The position numbers were made by a program, and so were the translations under genes. The notes beneath the pieces are model-generated. The model was not told the DNA's origin. It worked only from the letters and a program-made list of their open reading frames with translations, and made no database searches. A stretch of DNA of 12,839 nucleotides from CAZIIK01 sp964539235 (GTDB taxonomy: Bacteria > Pseudomonadota > Gammaproteobacteria > Francisellales > CACEW01), in assembly GCA_964539235.1 (NCBI GenBank), contig CAZIIK010000059.1, positions 1 through 12,839 of the forward strand, in the 5' to 3' direction. Below are positions 1 to 7,760 of this stretch, one piece after another (the stretch's first letter is position 1; the number at the start of each line of letters is the position of its first letter).

Positions 1-1
1 A

Positions 2-1340
2 CGCTGGAGAAAAATCAGGGGATTTAAGTTGTTAACATTGGTCGCCGACAATGTAGAATTCAAAGATGGAGAATTGGTTAGTGAACAGATAAACAGGAAG
101 GCCGCTTAACCATCCCATACACCAGATTTGACATTAACTCGGATTACCCTTGGTTTATGTGGTTTCATGCCAGCACTGAAATGAACCCTGTTAAATTCTA
201 TTACATTGTCCCACAGGAGCTGTCGAATGCGATCAATGTATTAAGTATCAAAGTGAGCAGTAGAAAACGTAAGGTACTATTCATCAATGGTATAGGCGAA
301 GTGCCGATTAAAATCGAGGGGAAATATATAAAGGGGGAAATGTCTAATCGAAATAATCTCATCAAAAAACGTTTAACGTCTGCCATCAAACTGTATCTCT
401 TAAAAGCCGATGGAAAAAAATCCAGCTGGGTTATTTGCCTGGCGGACTGAAACACATACCGCCAGATCAGAGAGCATCATTTGGTTATACTTTTGATGTG
501 ACGGGAGAAGAGCTTTTTTATTATGGTTATTCTACTCACGATCATAATGATTTGTTTTCTAGATTAAGTAAAACAGACAGTTCGGGGATCACTACCAGTA
601 GTTTTATATACCATATCATGGCCACGAAGTTTCTGGATCAGGCCGCAAAAGTCTGTGCAATCATGAAGAAAGAAAATGGTGGTGTCATCGATACCTGTGA
701 AGGTGCAGACAAGTCTTCGGCTGATATTTATATTAGATCTCCGGTCATTTATAAGCCATCAGATTTTGTAACCAGAGCCCATGTTCTGTCCTATTATGCC
801 TGGATGGCAGGTTCAAATTGGACGTATGTAATTAACGCCTATCGACTAACAGATACCCTGAAAAACAAAGGGTATAAGATCATTTCATTAGAAGATTTTA
901 CCGGCAAAACCGCTGAGTCATGGCCGGGCGATGGATATAATTACAACCTTATCTCTGGGTTCGGGGGCTGCAATGACGGAAAGACCCAAAGCTATAATTA
1001 TTCTGAGGGTACCATCTCCAGAAACGCTAAAGACCATAATTATTCGCGTGCTAGATTTAATGACTCCAGTATCTGGACGCAGCTATACAATGCAAAAATA
1101 TATGATTACAGCCGCCCGGTCATTCAGGATACCTGTCAAGCAACTGCTCGATTTTACGCCCAAGGTAAACCTGATACTTACTATGTCGGCACATGGCACA
1201 GCCCGGGCTCAAGTGGTAATTGGGGTGCAGTGGCTCAACATGAGTTTATTGGCAAGGATAATTACGGCAACAAAATCGATGTATTCCTACCCGTTTGTGC
1301 TGGGTCTTATGCCTACGATGGTAAATGTAACACTAACTAA
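2..1340 (+). pseudogene. Unrecognised gene, 5'-truncated by window edge and split by two apparent frameshifts
   Basis: I do not recognise this family. Reading is open in frame 2 from base 2 (ending NRKAA, stop 107-109), in frame 1 from 85 to 450, and in frame 3 up to the stop at 1338-1340. One extra A near 98-99 would join NRK to GRLTIPYTRF. One extra A in the seven-A run at 414-420 would join DGKK to IQLGYLPGGLKH. The ATG at 157 and the ATG at 435 therefore look internal, and neither has a convincing ribosome site. The largest intact piece is 301 residues (435-1340). It is rich in Tyr, Asn, Ser and Gly, with late cysteines (GGCNDG, DTCQA, PVCAGS, GKCN) that could suit a secreted protein. The start, and so any signal peptide, lies outside the window. 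Counted G+C is 35% at 481-540 and 30% at 841-900, against 50% at 5401-5460 in ftsH, which hints at transfer. It ends three bases from the convergent thioesterase gene. Confidence 0.6.
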
Positions 1341-1343
1341 CAG

Positions 1344-1736
1344 TTAAACACCCAAATCCATTGCCTCGCGTAGCGTTGCATCGATGCGTAACGGCCGACC
1401 GCTTTGTGCATGTACCAACACCATCTGCAAAGACGCACGACCCATGGCATTGTCACGCGTCAGATTACGCACCTGATAATCGAAATAAAACCGCAGTTTG
1501 TCAGCTTTGATGGTCAATTCAAACTGCAGTTCATCATACAAATACGCCGGATTGAGATAAGTCACGTCCATATGGCGCATCACTACTCCATGGCCCAACA
1601 TATCGACTTCACTCAAGCCTTTATGTTGCAAATAACAGACGCGCACCTCATGTAACAGATGTACAAATTCGACATGGCCGAGATGTGCACCAAGGTTCAA
1701 ATCATTGATGCGCACCGACAAGGTTTTAGTGAACAT
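1344..1736 (-). CDS. Hot-dog fold acyl-CoA thioesterase-like protein (4HBT/PF13279 type)
   Basis: This 130-residue protein has the size and pattern of single-domain hot-dog thioesterases, cytoplasmic enzymes that hydrolyse acyl-CoA or acyl-ACP. The N-terminal segment RINDLNLGAHLGHVEF (residues 9-24) followed by HEVRVCYL resembles the family signature of an Asp-containing turn, a G-H-x-(N/G) helix start and a helix ending in AR. The central strands (MRHMDVTYLNPAYLYDEL and the following FELTIK and FYFDYQVRN) fit the sheet. The usual Asn or Asp after the Gly-His motif is replaced by His-Val, so catalysis is not certain. The ATG at 1736 has a strong Shine-Dalgarno sequence and lies inside the preceding gene, overlapping it by 11 bases, so the two are probably translationally coupled. 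The substrate cannot be read from the sequence. It is the last gene of the minus-strand run. Confidence 0.8.
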   Translation of the reverse strand: MFTKTLSVRINDLNLGAHLGHVEFVHLLHEVRVCYLQHKGLSEVDMLGHGVVMRHMDVTYLNPAYLYDELQFELTIKADKLRFYFDYQVRNLTRDNAMGRASLQMVLVHAQSGRPLRIDATLREAMDLGV

Positions 1737-2601
1737 TAGGCACCTCCAACTGGCTTAATAATTGCGTTAACTGGGCACGTTGTTCGGCGCTGAGGTTGGC
1801 CAAATGCATGGTGGATGATGCCAACGCGCGGTACGGTTCGGCATAATCACTCTCCTGAATTGCCTGCACATGTTTTGCCACAGTACCAAAATCGCCTCGG
1901 CTGATCGGCCCAGTTAACACACCTTGCAAATCTGGACCGCGGAAATTTTGCAGCACCGTGTGCATCAACGAATGCGTCACGGCATAACCGTCTGCTGCTG
2001 TCATGCCTGAATCCTGGAACATACGCATCGCGATGTCGGCCAAACTCAAAATAAAGTTGCCGGCAAAACTTGATGCGGCATGATAAGCTGCCTTGTCTGC
2101 AGAGTTAATCGTTAAACACCGCCCACCAATCTGTTCAAATAAAGGTTGTAAAATAGCTAAGGCCTCTGCATCACCTTCCAAAGTACAAAAGGTTCCCGCA
2201 AAATTTTGCACACTCAGTTCCGGATCGGCAAAACCGCGTAAAGGATGCACACTGGCAATCAAACAACCTTTGGCTCGCAAGGGCGCCAAAATGGTTGCAG
2301 GTAACGAGCCGCTGAAATGCATGACAATGGTCCCAGGCGCAAAATCACATTGCGCCGTTAAATCCGACACAATTGTATCAATGGTGTCATCACCTGAGGC
2401 AATACAAATCAAATCACCCGATAAGTCTGCCAATGACGTATTGGCAGAACCTGCACCAATAAATTGCACTGCTTGCTGTGCCGTTTCCAACTGCCGAGTC
2501 ACGATAGTAGACAACGTGACGCTGTTATGTTGCGCCCAAAGTTTGGCAATCGTACGACCCAAGCGACCACAACCGACAAAGTCACACATCCGTTTTGACA
2601 T
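1726..2601 (-). CDS. DUF2520 / Rossmann-like NAD(P)-dependent oxidoreductase, ketopantoate-reductase-like
   Basis: A 291-residue soluble protein. The N-terminal dinucleotide fold is marked by DFVGCGRLGRTIA (residues 7-19, GxGxxG) and is followed by ICIASGDDTI, where a dehydrogenase fold carries its fourth strand. SVHPLRGF (117-124) and the helical C-terminal part, with DKAAYHAASSFAGNF (169-183) and LTGPISRGDFGT (229-240), are the conserved blocks of the Rossmann-like/DUF2520 family. As I recall, that family includes PanG, the alternative ketopantoate reductase of Francisella, so reduction of ketopantoate for pantothenate and CoA is one possible role; I cannot test it here. An upstream in-frame start at 2625 exists, but the ATG at 2601 has a GAGGGG ribosome site and begins 13 bases after the MFS gene ends. 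The 3' end overlaps the thioesterase start. Confidence 0.8.
   Translation of the reverse strand: MSKRMCDFVGCGRLGRTIAKLWAQHNSVTLSTIVTRQLETAQQAVQFIGAGSANTSLADLSGDLICIASGDDTIDTIVSDLTAQCDFAPGTIVMHFSGSLPATILAPLRAKGCLIASVHPLRGFADPELSVQNFAGTFCTLEGDAEALAILQPLFEQIGGRCLTINSADKAAYHAASSFAGNFILSLADIAMRMFQDSGMTAADGYAVTHSLMHTVLQNFRGPDLQGVLTGPISRGDFGTVAKHVQAIQESDYAEPYRALASSTMHLANLSAEQRAQLTQLLSQLEVPNVH
1743..1747 (-). promoter_or_regulatory. Ribosome binding site of the thioesterase gene
   Basis: GGAGG on the minus strand, six bases before the ATG at 1736. It lies inside the end of the upstream DUF2520 gene, which fixes the start and supports translational coupling. Confidence 0.8.
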
Positions 2602-2609
2602 GACAAAAT

Positions 2610-2615
2610 CCCCTC
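2610..2615 (-). promoter_or_regulatory. Ribosome binding site choosing the 2601 start of the DUF2520 gene
   Basis: GAGGGG on the minus strand, eight bases before the ATG at 2601. It touches the stop codon of the MFS gene. It favours 2601 over the in-frame start at 2625, which would overlap the MFS gene. Confidence 0.75.
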
Positions 2616-3847
2616 TACTGATCAACCCGGATCAAACCTACCACCAGAACTGCTAATAACAACACAATCACCAACGGCGACAGCGCAAATTGGTAATTGG
2701 TCACCGGTAGAATCGCACAGGCATGTACATTCTCTGACCCTAACATCCAGCCCATTAATGGCTGTAAGATCGGTGCGCCCAGTAAAATACACAGCATATT
2801 GGTAAACGCTAAGGCCACGCCATGCATATGCGGCTTGATGATGCGTTTAACAATAGAAAATGGCAATACATAAGCGCCCACGCTCACCCCCAATAAAAAT
2901 AACACGACGAACATGCCATGCAATGGTATCCAACAACCGTACAACACAATGGCCATCAACGCTGCAGCCGCTGATGCGAACATCAGCATCAACAAACGAT
3001 AGCAACCCAAACGATCCGCCAACCAACCTGCCAGTACCGCACCCACAGCAATGCCTAAGAAAATCAATGCACTGCCAAATGCTGCAACTGTCGCATCCAC
3101 TGTGTATACATGCATTAACAAGGGTACTGACCATAAGGCGGCAAACGCCGTTACCACCGAAAACATTAACCCGGCATACACACAATTCCACCAGATTTGT
3201 GGCACACACATCACCTGACGCAATGCCTGCAAAAGACCGACTTGAGGCAGCGCTAAGCAGTTTGGCGAACCCTCTTGTTTTGGCGCTGGTCGCACCAGAA
3301 TAATGACAGCCAGTAGCAGTAACAGTGCCACCATAGCGCTAATCCCCATCGCCCAACGCCAAGAAAACCAGACCACCAAATGTGCCAAAGCATATTGACC
3401 TAATGCGCCACCCAACATACCAACTGACTCCACCACACCTGCCAACATGCCAAATCGTTGCGATGGGAATGAACGTGCAGCCAAACACATGGCACAGACC
3501 ACCGCAGGCGCGCTGGCAATCCCCATGAGAATCCGACTCAGTAATGCAGCAGCATGGCTATTGCAACAGCTAAACCAAGTGGCTGCAACCAAACAAATAA
3601 CCAAAGATATGATCAGTGTTTTCCGTGGACCCAACCGATCGACTAACCAGCCAGACGGAATCTGCAAAATGACATAGGGATAGAAAAACGCTGCGGATAG
3701 AATGCCAACTTGCTCCAACGAGAGACGCAAATCACACATCAATTGCGGCACCATCACACTGGTCGAGGTTTGCAGTAAGAATTGATACAAAACAAATAGG
3801 ACAGCTGGCATCCAAGCCAACCATTTCCATACTGAAGCATTATTCAC
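2615..3847 (-). CDS. MFS transporter, 12-TM
   Basis: A 410-residue inner-membrane protein with about twelve hydrophobic segments. Between TM2 and TM3 it has the major facilitator signature GWLVDRLGPRKTL (residues about 67-79). A matching loop, GWLADRLGCYRLL, opens the second six-helix half, as expected from the duplicated MFS fold. The length is normal for proton-linked MFS porters. The substrate is unknown. Its place between folP and a ketopantoate-reductase-like gene makes a vitamin, cofactor precursor or organic acid a fair guess, but only a guess. The start is a GTG at 3847 with AAGGA ten bases upstream. The nearer ATG in that leader (3854) runs into a stop after four codons, and the next in-frame Met is residue 13. 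It begins 39 bases after folP ends. Confidence 0.9.
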   Translation of the reverse strand: MNNASVWKWLAWMPAVLFVLYQFLLQTSTSVMVPQLMCDLRLSLEQVGILSAAFFYPYVILQIPSGWLVDRLGPRKTLIISLVICLVAATWFSCCNSHAAALLSRILMGIASAPAVVCAMCLAARSFPSQRFGMLAGVVESVGMLGGALGQYALAHLVVWFSWRWAMGISAMVALLLLLAVIILVRPAPKQEGSPNCLALPQVGLLQALRQVMCVPQIWWNCVYAGLMFSVVTAFAALWSVPLLMHVYTVDATVAAFGSALIFLGIAVGAVLAGWLADRLGCYRLLMLMFASAAAALMAIVLYGCWIPLHGMFVVLFLLGVSVGAYVLPFSIVKRIIKPHMHGVALAFTNMLCILLGAPILQPLMGWMLGSENVHACAILPVTNYQFALSPLVIVLLLAVLVVGLIRVDQ

Positions 3848-3886
3848 AGAACATTAATCCTTACTCATTACATAGCATCAGGGCCT

Positions 3887-4735
3887 TTATCGGATGGCTA
3901 AGGCACTCAACGCCATACGAACAGCTTGCACCGTTTCCAATACATCATGCGCGCGAATAATATTCACCCCACGCAATGCAGCTAACACATGTAAACCTAA
4001 ACTTCCCGACAAACGCTCAGCTGCAGGCACCTGCAACACATCGCCAATCGTCGTCTTACGCGACACACCTAACATAACTGAAAAGCCTAGCTCAACGAAC
4101 TGATCAATATGATTGATTAGATACAAATTTTCTTCCGTACTTTTACCATAATTGCCATGACCAAAGCCGGGATCAATGATAATCGAATCAGGCGCGATAC
4201 CCATTGCTACACAGGCTTCTGCCCGTGTTTGTAAGAAGATTTTGACCTCATCTAACGTATTTTGATATGGCTGCGAGTTCGGCTCACGCAAATGCAAACC
4301 ATACATATGCATTAAACACACGGGAACAGCTAATTGGGCAGCTGCTTCCAAAGCACCCGGCCGTAACAAAGCACGTTGATCATTAATCATCGTGGCACCG
4401 GCAGCAACAGCTGCTTTCATGACTTCTGGCTTACTGGTATCCACTGAAATATCAACGTCTACATGTGCCCGCAGCTTTTCAACAACCGGAATCACCCGAT
4501 TACATTCTTCATCCACTGACACTTGTGAAACAGTCACATCCAGTTGTGGATTGGTCGCCTCACCACCAATGTCTAAAATAGTCGCACCGGCTGCCACCAT
4601 TGCTTCGGCAGAACGCACAGCGGCATCCACCGACTGCACCCGACTGCCGGCATGAAAAGAATCTGGCGTGACATTAAGCACGCCCATAATTTTTGGCATT
4701 TTGACAATAGTGTCGAGATCACTCAGTTGAATCAT
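3887..4735 (-). CDS. folP: Dihydropteroate synthase
   Basis: Cytoplasmic folate-pathway enzyme that condenses hydroxymethyldihydropterin pyrophosphate with p-aminobenzoate. From the ATG at 4735 it has 282 residues, the E. coli FolP length. Visible blocks of the TIM barrel are MGVLNVTPDSF (17-27), DIGGEATNP (55-63), SVDTSKPEV (97-105), MINDQ (116-120), CLMHM (140-144), IDPGFG (187-192), VSRKTTIG (224-231) and RAHDV (261-265). They supply the expected pterin and phosphate ligands Asn21, Asp99, Asn118, Asp188, Lys227, Arg261 and His263. Loop 2 is unusual: GEATNPQ replaces the common GESTRPG. The loop after GFGHG is about three residues longer than in E. coli. An in-frame ATG at 4888 would add 51 Lys/Arg-rich residues read out of frame through the ftsH tail, so I reject it. 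The chosen start overlaps the end of ftsH by 17 bases, suggesting coupled translation. Confidence 0.95.
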   Translation of the reverse strand: MIQLSDLDTIVKMPKIMGVLNVTPDSFHAGSRVQSVDAAVRSAEAMVAAGATILDIGGEATNPQLDVTVSQVSVDEECNRVIPVVEKLRAHVDVDISVDTSKPEVMKAAVAAGATMINDQRALLRPGALEAAAQLAVPVCLMHMYGLHLREPNSQPYQNTLDEVKIFLQTRAEACVAMGIAPDSIIIDPGFGHGNYGKSTEENLYLINHIDQFVELGFSVMLGVSRKTTIGDVLQVPAAERLSGSLGLHVLAALRGVNIIRAHDVLETVQAVRMALSALAIR

Positions 4736-6689
4736 CTGCTTTGGATTTACGCTTAGTCGTTGCAGATTTTGCCGTTTCTTTTGGCGCATCTGCATCGGCT
4801 TTCTTCGCAGTTTTACGCTTAGGCGCGGCTTTTTTAGCGGTTTTCTTTTTATTATCAGACCAATCTTCTGGCGCACGCACTGGTTCACGCGCCATTAAAT
4901 CATCAACTTGTTCTTTATCAATGGTTTCGTATTTGATCAATGCATCAGCCATCGCATGCAGGATGTCTTCATTGGTCTTTAATAGTTTTTCCGCACGGAC
5001 GTAGTTCTGGTCAATAATACGCCGAATTTCAGCATCAATCACCGTCGCCGTTTTGTCGGAAAAGTCTTTATTCTGCGCAGTACCCATGGAATGACCAAGA
5101 AAGGGTTGATCATTGTCTTCGCCATACATGAGTGGTCCCATTTTGTCAGACAAACCCCATTTGGTGACCATATTACGCGCCAGCTCGGTTGCCCGTTGAA
5201 TGTCATTAGACGCACCAGTTGTAACCTTTTCATCACCAAAAATTAAGGCTTCAGCAATCCGGCCGCCATATAAACTGGACAATTGGCTCTCGAGCTTTTG
5301 TTTACTGTAGCTCACGCGATCTTGCTCAGGTAAATACATGGTCACACCCAGCGCACGGCCACGCGGAATAATACTGACTTTATAGACTGGATCATGTTCG
5401 GGCACTAAGCGACCAACAATCGCATGGCCGGCTTCGTGATAAGCCGTCAAACTTTTTTCTTCATCGCTCATCGCCATGGAACGTCTTTCCGCACCCATCA
5501 GGATTTTATCTTTAGCTTTTTCGAATTCATCCATGCCTACTTTCGGTTTATTCAACCGCGCGGCAAACAAAGCCGCTTCATTCACCAAATTCGCTAACTC
5601 GGCACCGGAAAATCCTGGGGTACCACGCGCTAAGAATTCTGGTTGCACATTGTCACGCAAAGGCAATTTCTTCATATGAACTTTCAAAATTTGCTCACGA
5701 CCACGCACGTCTGGCAATGGCACTACCACCTGACGATCAAAACGACCAGGACGTAATAAGGCAGGATCTAATACGTCCGGACGGTTAGTCGCCGCAATGA
5801 CGATCACACCTTCGTTATCGGCAAAGCCATCCATTTCCACCAGCATTTGGTTCAAAGTTTGCTCACGCTCATCATGACCACCACCCAGCCCGGCACCACG
5901 ATGACGTCCCACCGCGTCAATTTCATCAATAAAAATAATGCATGGCGCTCGTTTCTTCGCTTGTTCGAACATGTCACGCACCCTCGATGCACCGACACCG
6001 ACGAACATTTCGACAAAGTCTGAACCAGAAATGGAGAAAAATGGCACACCCGCTTCACCCGCAATCGCCCGGGCCAATAAAGTCTTACCGGTACCTGGAG
6101 ATCCCACCATTAAAATACCATGTGGAATCTTACCGCCGAGATCATGGTACTTTTGCGGATCCTTTAAAAAGTCGACAATTTCGGCAACTTCTTCTTTAGC
6201 CTCCTCAATACCCGCCACATCGGACAACCGCGTTTTTATCTGATCTTCACCCAGTAAGCGTGCTTTGCTTTTACCAAAAGAAAAGGCACCACCGCCCTTG
6301 CCGCCACTCATTTGGCGCATTAAAAAAATCCAAATTGCAATCAACAAAATAAACGGAAACCAGCTAATGAAAATACTCATCAACAAGCTGCGTTTCGGCG
6401 GTGGCTTGGCAACCACTGTGGTGTTGGCTTTCAACAGTTCTTCCAACAAGAAAGGATCACGCCACGGCATATACGTCGAAAAATCTGTACCCGATGAGGT
6501 TTGACCGCTAATGTTTTGGTTGCTGATCACCACATTTTTGATACTGCCCGATTTCACGTCTTTAACAAATGCGGAGTAACTCATTTCCTGGACATTACTG
6601 CCGCTGCGCGGGCCAAAATTACTGAATACAACCACCAAAACCACGGCAATTACGACCCACAGTAAAATGTTTTTCATCATGTCGCTCAT
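4719..6689 (-). CDS. ftsH: ATP-dependent zinc metalloprotease FtsH
   Basis: Membrane-anchored hexameric AAA+ protease that degrades misfolded membrane proteins and regulatory proteins. The 656 residues show TM1 (about 6-24), a short periplasmic domain, TM2 (about 104-125), Walker A GSPGTGKT (196-203), Walker B IIFIDEID (251-258), the second region of homology ATNRPDVLDPALLRPGRFDR (300-319), the zinc site HEAGH (418-422) and third ligand Asp496. Numbering is four residues ahead of E. coli. Walker A has Ser197 where Pro is usual. The last 44 residues (613-656) form an extra tail with 14 Lys and 2 Arg. The ATG at 6689 is supported by AAGG eight bases upstream; internal Met4 and Met5 are alternatives. 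It leads the minus-strand run. In most gammaproteobacteria rlmE is immediately upstream, whereas here a methyltransferase pseudogene intervenes. Confidence 0.98.
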   Translation of the reverse strand: MSDMMKNILLWVVIAVVLVVVFSNFGPRSGSNVQEMSYSAFVKDVKSGSIKNVVISNQNISGQTSSGTDFSTYMPWRDPFLLEELLKANTTVVAKPPPKRSLLMSIFISWFPFILLIAIWIFLMRQMSGGKGGGAFSFGKSKARLLGEDQIKTRLSDVAGIEEAKEEVAEIVDFLKDPQKYHDLGGKIPHGILMVGSPGTGKTLLARAIAGEAGVPFFSISGSDFVEMFVGVGASRVRDMFEQAKKRAPCIIFIDEIDAVGRHRGAGLGGGHDEREQTLNQMLVEMDGFADNEGVIVIAATNRPDVLDPALLRPGRFDRQVVVPLPDVRGREQILKVHMKKLPLRDNVQPEFLARGTPGFSGAELANLVNEAALFAARLNKPKVGMDEFEKAKDKILMGAERRSMAMSDEEKSLTAYHEAGHAIVGRLVPEHDPVYKVSIIPRGRALGVTMYLPEQDRVSYSKQKLESQLSSLYGGRIAEALIFGDEKVTTGASNDIQRATELARNMVTKWGLSDKMGPLMYGEDNDQPFLGHSMGTAQNKDFSDKTATVIDAEIRRIIDQNYVRAEKLLKTNEDILHAMADALIKYETIDKEQVDDLMAREPVRAPEDWSDNKKKTAKKAAPKRKTAKKADADAPKETAKSATTKRKSKADDSTE

Positions 6690-6691
6690 CC

Positions 6692-6701
6692 AAGGCGCCT
6701 T
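6692..6701 (-). promoter_or_regulatory. ftsH ribosome site embedded in a perfect palindrome
   Basis: AAGGCGCCTT is a perfect 10-base palindrome two bases from the ftsH ATG. Its 5' half is the AAGG ribosome site. As RNA it has no loop, so local hairpin formation is unlikely; a protein-binding site or chance are the alternatives. Confidence 0.45.
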
Positions 6702-6727
6702 AATTGATGCAATTTAAGATGGCAGCG

Positions 6728-6756
6728 AGTATACAGTAGCTGACTGACAACGCCAA
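6728..6756 (-). promoter_or_regulatory. Sigma70-type promoter for ftsH and the following genes
   Basis: On the minus strand, TTGGCG (-35, 6756-6751) is separated by exactly 17 bases from TATACT (-10, 6733-6728). Agreement with consensus is 4/6 and 5/6. Transcription would start near 6721, giving a leader of about 32 bases before the ftsH ATG. I saw no heat-shock (sigma32) pattern that I would trust. Confidence 0.65.
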
Positions 6757-6795
6757 TCGCATAGGGCACGGTAGATTCACTCGGGAAAAGAATTT

Positions 6796-7757
6796 ATGAT
6801 GCGCCATCAAAAACTATCCATGCGACACAGAATAAAAATGACACAGCCCATACTCTGTCCATTGTGCCAAAGCGAACAAACGAAACTGTTAGACACAATT
6901 GATCTGCCAACCCTACTCAAACGCTACCGAAAACTGACCCAACAGGATTTTTCTTATCTGTTTGCTGGTCCGTTAACTTTCCATGAATGCCAAGATTGTG
7001 CGTTGAAATTCTTTGACCCGATGGTGAGGGCGATCAAAAATTTTACAGCCAATTACAAAACATTGATTGGTATTACCTACCGGAAAAATCTGAATTTACC
7101 CAGGCTGCAGATTATATTGAGCCTAATGACGAAGTACTGGAAGTCGGCATTGGTGCAGGACATTTTGCCAAATATCTCGCACCCAGCAACACATATGTCG
7201 GTTTAGATTTCAGCGAAACGGCCAAGCAAATCGCAGCGGAACATGGTCGAGAAATACACAACACACCGATTGCGGAGTATGCGCAACAACACCCTGAAAC
7301 GTATGACGTTGTGGCCAGTTTTCAAGTACTGGAACATGTATCAGCACCCGCTGAATTTTTGCGTGACCAACTCAAAGCCTTGAAATCTGGTGGGAAATTA
7401 ATCATTGCAGTCCCTAGTGCCGATACTTTTCTACAACATGCAGTGAATAACGTTTTCAACATGCCGCCACACCATTTAACACATTGGCCAGATGAAACTT
7501 TGCATTACATCGCCAAACAATACGACCTCACACTACATGATGTATACCATGAGCCGGTACAACCGATTCATTTCAACTGGTGTCTCGAAACTCGCCTACT
7601 CGCTCGGGTATTCAAACCCAATTTACTGGACACCAATATGCTGCGAACCGCGCTACGCAAAATCTTGCGCGGGTTATTTAAAATCATGTTCGCCTGTACG
7701 CCTTTTAAATGCCATGGACGTGGCCACACGGTACTCGCGGTTTATACCAAACGCTGA
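6796..7757 (+). pseudogene. Class I SAM-dependent methyltransferase with N-terminal zinc ribbon, frameshifted
   Basis: Two open segments join into one protein of about 320 residues. The first (from ATG 6796) carries a zinc ribbon with CPLC and ECQDC, then CALKFFDPMV. From there the frame used by the rest of the gene continues EGDQKFYSQLQ. Adding one G at about 7025 (atggtg/gaggg) restores a single frame. The second part has the SAM-binding motif EVLEVGIGAGHF (7131-7166), VGLDFSE, the YDVVASFQVLEH block and a typical seven-strand C-terminal half ending in HTVLAVYTKR. GGGAAAAG just before 6796 could serve as the ribosome site; later in-frame ATGs exist at 6820 and 6838. Zinc-ribbon methyltransferases of this kind often modify sugars or small metabolites; the substrate is unknown. 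It stands between rlmE and ftsH in the opposite direction, ending three bases from the rlmE stop. It is a pseudogene unless the missing base is an assembly error. Confidence 0.8.
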
Positions 7758-7760
7758 GCA

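Noticed and set aside
414..420. Programmed -1 frameshift at the A7 run
   Set aside because: Not accepted as a call because a second break near base 98 needs the same kind of repair, and no downstream stimulatory hairpin is evident.
2093..2656. 187-codon plus-strand reading frame
   Set aside because: Shadow of the DUF2520 gene on the other strand, with no ribosome site and a biased composition.
4736..4888. N-terminal extension of folP from the ATG at 4888
   Set aside because: It is a Lys/Arg-rich read of the ftsH tail in another frame. The 4735 start gives the E. coli FolP length and a natural overlap.
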